DNA of 46,508 nucleotides from an uncultured Paraprevotella sp. Its GTDB lineage: Bacteria; Bacteroidota; Bacteroidia; Bacteroidales; Bacteroidaceae. The position numbers were made by a program, and so were the translations under genes. The stretch's first letter is position 1, and each line of letters starts with the position of its first letter. The notes below the pieces were generated by a model that saw only the letters and a program-made list of their open reading frames with translations, did no database searches and was not told the DNA's origin. This document shows, one piece after another, positions 44,264-46,508 of the stretch. The stretch is from the NCBI GenBank assembly GCA_944321565.1, contig CALULT010000022.1, positions 1 through 46,508 on the forward strand. The letters run 5' to 3'.

Positions 44264-45602
44264 GATATTGTGGCTCGCTTTTTGGGCTGGAGCGACGGCG
44301 GTGCAGGCGCAGGTCGATGCCGACACGTTGCCCGTGCAGGGAGGAGTGACGACGTTGCAGGAATGCCTGGCAAGGGGGTTGGAACATAATTTTTCCATCA
44401 AGATGGTGAAGAACCAGCAGGAAGTGAGTGCGAACAATGCCACGCCTGCCAATGCCGGGCTGTTGCCCACGGTGGATGTCAGCGCATCTTACAGTGGTGA
44501 TTTTTCCACGACACGTACTACGCCAAGGGCAACGGGCAATACTACTACCGAGCGTGGGGCGTATGACGGGACGCTGGATGCCGGCATTGACTTGAATTGG
44601 ACGGTGTTCGACGGCTTCAGCGTGTGGACCAATTACAAGCAGTTGAAGTTGCTCAAGGAGCAGGGCGAACTGCAAACCCGGCTGGCCATTGAGGATTATG
44701 TGGCTTCGCTCACGGCGGAGTATTACAATTTCATTCAAGAGAACATCCGCCTGAAGAATTTCCGTTATGCCATGTCGCTTTCCCGGGAGCGGATGCGCAT
44801 CGTGGAAGTGCGGTACCACATCGGTAATTTTTCCCGCTTGGACTATTTGCAGGCCAAGGTGGACTTTAATGCCGACAGTGCGCAATACATGAAGCAACGG
44901 GAGGTGCTGAATTCATCCCGTATCCGACTGAATGAACTGATGGCCAATGAGAATGTGATGGCGTGGGTGGGCATCCGTGACACGGCCATCGATGTGAATC
45001 CCGACTTGCATTTTGAAGAACTATGGCAGGCTACATTGGCGGCAAACGCCTCGTTGCTCATGGCGGACAAGAACACGGAAGTGGCGCGGGCGGATTACAA
45101 GAAAGTCATGTCGCGCGATTATCCGTATGTGCGTTTGAACGCAGGTTATGGTTATACGCTTAACCGCTATGAACTTTCGGCTACCCGCAAGCGGGACAAT
45201 TGGGGGCTAAATGCCGGTATTACCGTGGGGTTCAATTTGTTCGACGGCAAACGGAAAATGCAAAAACGGAATGCGGAACTGGCCATTGAATATGCCGAAT
45301 TGGAGCGTGAGGATTTGCGGCTTTCGCTGAAGTCGGATTTGAGCGACCTTTGGCAAGCCTATCAGAACAACTGGCAGGTGGTGCTCATGGAGCGGCAGAA
45401 CTTGGTGGCGGCGGAAGAAAACTATGAGTATGCAAACTTGCGTTACATGAAAGGTGACCTTTCCGGATTTGAGATGCGTGAAGCGCAACAGAGCCTCCTG
45501 GATGCAGAAGAACGTTTGTTGGTGGCAGAATACGACACGAAGATGTGCGAGATTTCATTGCTTCAATTGAGCGGAAACGTGCTCAACTATCTGAATGAAT
45601 GA
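44253..45602 (+). CDS. TolC-family outer membrane efflux protein
   Basis: A 449-residue outer-membrane channel protein with signal peptide about 1-20 (ATAVQAQ). The two TolC repeats are visible: TTLQECLARGLEHNFSIKMV (about 33-52) begins the first, and LHFEELWQATLAANASLLMADKN (about 252-274) the second. Long coiled-coil helices with heptad patterns follow each (for example VRYHIGNFSRLDYLQAKVDFN near 187-207). The start at 44253 gives the signal peptide; an upstream in-frame extension lies inside the pump gene and is rejected. It overlaps the pump gene by 11 nt. A weak hairpin with a T-rich tail at 45611-45643 may end the operon. Confidence 0.94.
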   Translation: MRNKILWLAFWAGATAVQAQVDADTLPVQGGVTTLQECLARGLEHNFSIKMVKNQQEVSANNATPANAGLLPTVDVSASYSGDFSTTRTTPRATGNTTTERGAYDGTLDAGIDLNWTVFDGFSVWTNYKQLKLLKEQGELQTRLAIEDYVASLTAEYYNFIQENIRLKNFRYAMSLSRERMRIVEVRYHIGNFSRLDYLQAKVDFNADSAQYMKQREVLNSSRIRLNELMANENVMAWVGIRDTAIDVNPDLHFEELWQATLAANASLLMADKNTEVARADYKKVMSRDYPYVRLNAGYGYTLNRYELSATRKRDNWGLNAGITVGFNLFDGKRKMQKRNAELAIEYAELEREDLRLSLKSDLSDLWQAYQNNWQVVLMERQNLVAAEENYEYANLRYMKGDLSGFEMREAQQSLLDAEERLLVAEYDTKMCEISLLQLSGNVLNYLNE

Positions 45603-45675
45603 GATTGATTGCCGGGAGTGCTCCTTGGCTGATGATTTCTTTTGGAAATTCAAGCCGAAAAAATCGTTGAAATAC

Positions 45676-45706
45676 TTGGCATATTCGTTGATTTTGCCTA
45701 CCTTTG
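45676..45706 (+). promoter_or_regulatory. Promoter of the single tRNA-Asp gene
   Basis: TTGG (45676-45679), a 19-bp spacer and TACCTTTG (45699-45706) form a good Bacteroidota promoter. The same -7 octamer drives the five-tRNA operon at the other end of the window. The tRNA begins 39 bp after the box. Confidence 0.8.
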
Positions 45707-45745
45707 CACTCGCAATCGGGCGGAGGCCTGATGGGATTTTGGTAA

Positions 45746-45819
45746 GGTGCGTTAGTTCAGCTGGTTAGAATACATGCCTGTCACGCATGGGGTCACGGGT
45801 TCGAGTCCCGTACGCACCG
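45746..45819 (+). tRNA. tRNA-Asp(GTC), second copy
   Basis: A 74-nt cloverleaf identical in every base to the tRNA-Asp at 66-139 but on the other strand. It stands alone with its own promoter and terminator. Confidence 0.97.
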
Positions 45820-45855
45820 CGGTAAATGTTGTAAATCAATATTTTATAGAATAAA

Positions 45856-45895
45856 CGCCCGATTTTACACCTAGGAATGTAAAGTCGGGTGTTTT
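45856..45895 (+). terminator. Terminator of the tRNA-Asp gene
   Basis: CGCCCGATTTTACA (45856-45869) pairs with TGTAAAGTCGGGTG (45878-45891) over 14 bp, two of them G-T or A-C type contacts, with an 8-nt loop and TTTT after it. It has the same design as the partial terminator at 1-30. Beyond it, 45896-46123 holds nothing I can recognise. Confidence 0.8.
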
Positions 45896-46123
45896 CGTAT
45901 TATGTATAAATGATGAGGCAGGATGAAGGGGGCGGGCCGAAAGAGGGGCGTAGAATTTCAGTGGGGATAATACAGGTTTCGGGCGTTCATTGATTTTAGA
46001 AAAGGCGTTTCGCGCACAGGATATCAACGGACGGATTCCATAATGGGACAAAAAACCGGATGCAAGAGGAGATAAAATTGTTTTTGTGCGAGAAAAAAGT
46101 ATGGCCTACGCCTTGAAATTTTA

Positions 46124-46184
46124 TAATCGCCAGTGTCGTTTGTGTAAACGCCAGTGGCGTTTATACAGACGACACTGGCGATTA
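46124..46184 (+). repeat. 61-bp near-perfect inverted repeat
   Basis: Arms 46124-46153 and 46155-46184 pair over 30 positions, 28 Watson-Crick and two (46140 with 46168, 46144 with 46164) of the G-T kind, around a central G. The arm contains CGCCAGTG twice. On the plus-strand RNA every position can pair, while the minus-strand RNA would have A-C mismatches. It is not followed by a T-tract. No gene overlaps it convincingly. Confidence 0.85.
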
Positions 46185-46316
46185 AAGAATCTGTGGGAGA
46201 AAAGAAAATTTTCCGGCCAAGCATCCGTGTTTTTGTGGAGGAAGCCTGTATTTATTGCGAATATTCACGATTCGTTGTGACCCAATGCCCTGCTTCCCGC
46301 CGCTTGCCCGTCCGTA

Positions 46317-46380
46317 GGAAAACTCCTCCGCCTTGTAGGGGAGATGGCCCGTAGGGCCGGAGGGGTTTCCCATGCACGTG
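46317..46380 (+). repeat. Single arm of the dispersed palindromic repeat family
   Basis: GGAAAACTCCTCCGCCTTGT, then AGGGGAGATGGCCC-GTA-GGGCC and GGAGGGGTTTCCCATGCACG, match the left arms at 25594-25652 and 26366-26627. No opposite arm follows before the chloramphenicol acetyltransferase-like gene end at 46416. It shows the uninterrupted form of the site at which the MITE-like element sits in element B. Confidence 0.75.
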
Positions 46381-46415
46381 AGTAACTTACTGATAGGTTT
46401 GCGCAAAGATAGTGT

Positions 46416-46508
46416 TTATACATTTAGTTCTTCAATTTCTTTTTGCAGGTTTTCCAAAAAACGGGAAGCGTGTGCGCCGTCCATTTGGGTATGATGAAAC
46501 TGAAAGGA
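46416..46508 (-). CDS. Chloramphenicol acetyltransferase-like protein, C-terminal fragment cut by the window edge
   Basis: Only the last 30 residues are inside the window, ending in a TAA at 46416. They read FQFHHTQMDGAHASRFL followed by a helical end. The HHxxxDG pattern is the active-site signature of the chloramphenicol acetyltransferase (CAT/XAT) trimer family, in which the second His is the catalytic base. The rest of the gene continues past 46508, so nothing can be said about its resistance activity. Many Bacteroidota carry chromosomal members of unproven function. The gene faces the dispersed repeat arm. Confidence 0.75.
   Translation of the reverse strand, partial: SFQFHHTQMDGAHASRFLENLQKEIEELNV

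Noticed and set aside
46086-46280. A 64-codon basic peptide gene
   Set aside because: Its Arg/Cys-rich centre is only the translation of the 61-bp hairpin; there is no promoter or neighbour supporting a gene.

Overview
The window looks like chromosome of a Bacteroidales bacterium (phylum Bacteroidota) with a GC content a little above 50%. Three things point there: many genes are preceded by the Bacteroidota promoter pair (TTTG, about 19 bp, then TAnnTTTG), Shine-Dalgarno sites are largely absent, and the gene content includes a FecI/FecR/SusC/SusD locus, DUF4293, DUF3078, DUF4843 and PKD-like lipoproteins, BspA-type leucine-rich repeat proteins, a type B T9SS sorting domain and a DPP5-like peptidase. 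I cannot name genus or species from sequence alone.

Layout. 1-577: five-tRNA operon (Val, Arg, Tyr, Gly, Asp; minus strand) with its promoter and an edge-cut terminator. 731-11388: housekeeping: uvrB, then bamD / omega-like subunit / DUF4293, a LysM plus periplasmic-binding-like protein coupled to an outer-membrane barrel, and divergently a gliding-type C-terminal-domain protein, uvrA and ybaK. 11432-14729: two tandem BspA-like surface proteins with a shared leader. 14984-25517: an ECF sigma factor facing an anti-sigma FecR, STN-type SusC, SusD, DUF4843, PKD-like lipoprotein and secreted thioredoxin, closed by a strong terminator. This is a signal-transducing nutrient-import locus without any carbohydrate-active enzyme.

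25518-26743 is a gene-free convergent region made almost wholly of structured repeats: a palindromic element with four internal hairpin repeats, a 13-unit array of 22/23-bp hairpin units, and a second palindromic element interrupted by a 172-bp MITE-like insertion. Related pieces occur at 14871-14950 and 46317-46380. Several stems differ between copies by paired changes, which suggests that the folded form matters. I consider this the most unusual part of the window.

26744-34010 (minus): MFSD1-like transporter with a DPP5-like peptidase, and pyrG-yidC. 34086-36031: DUF3078 protein converging on engB. 36076-39899: a 75-bp tandem repeat that builds a promoter, then recR, a membrane protein, a GT2 glycosyltransferase, a GNAT acetyltransferase and a HAD phosphatase. 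The glycosyltransferase carries a run of ten G; one extra G would fuse it in frame to the acetyltransferase. 40118-45602: an RND efflux operon (adaptor, pump, TolC-like). 45676-46508: a second identical tRNA-Asp gene in inverted orientation relative to the first, its terminator, a 61-bp near-perfect hairpin, another dispersed repeat arm, and the last 30 codons of a chloramphenicol acetyltransferase-like gene cut by the window edge.
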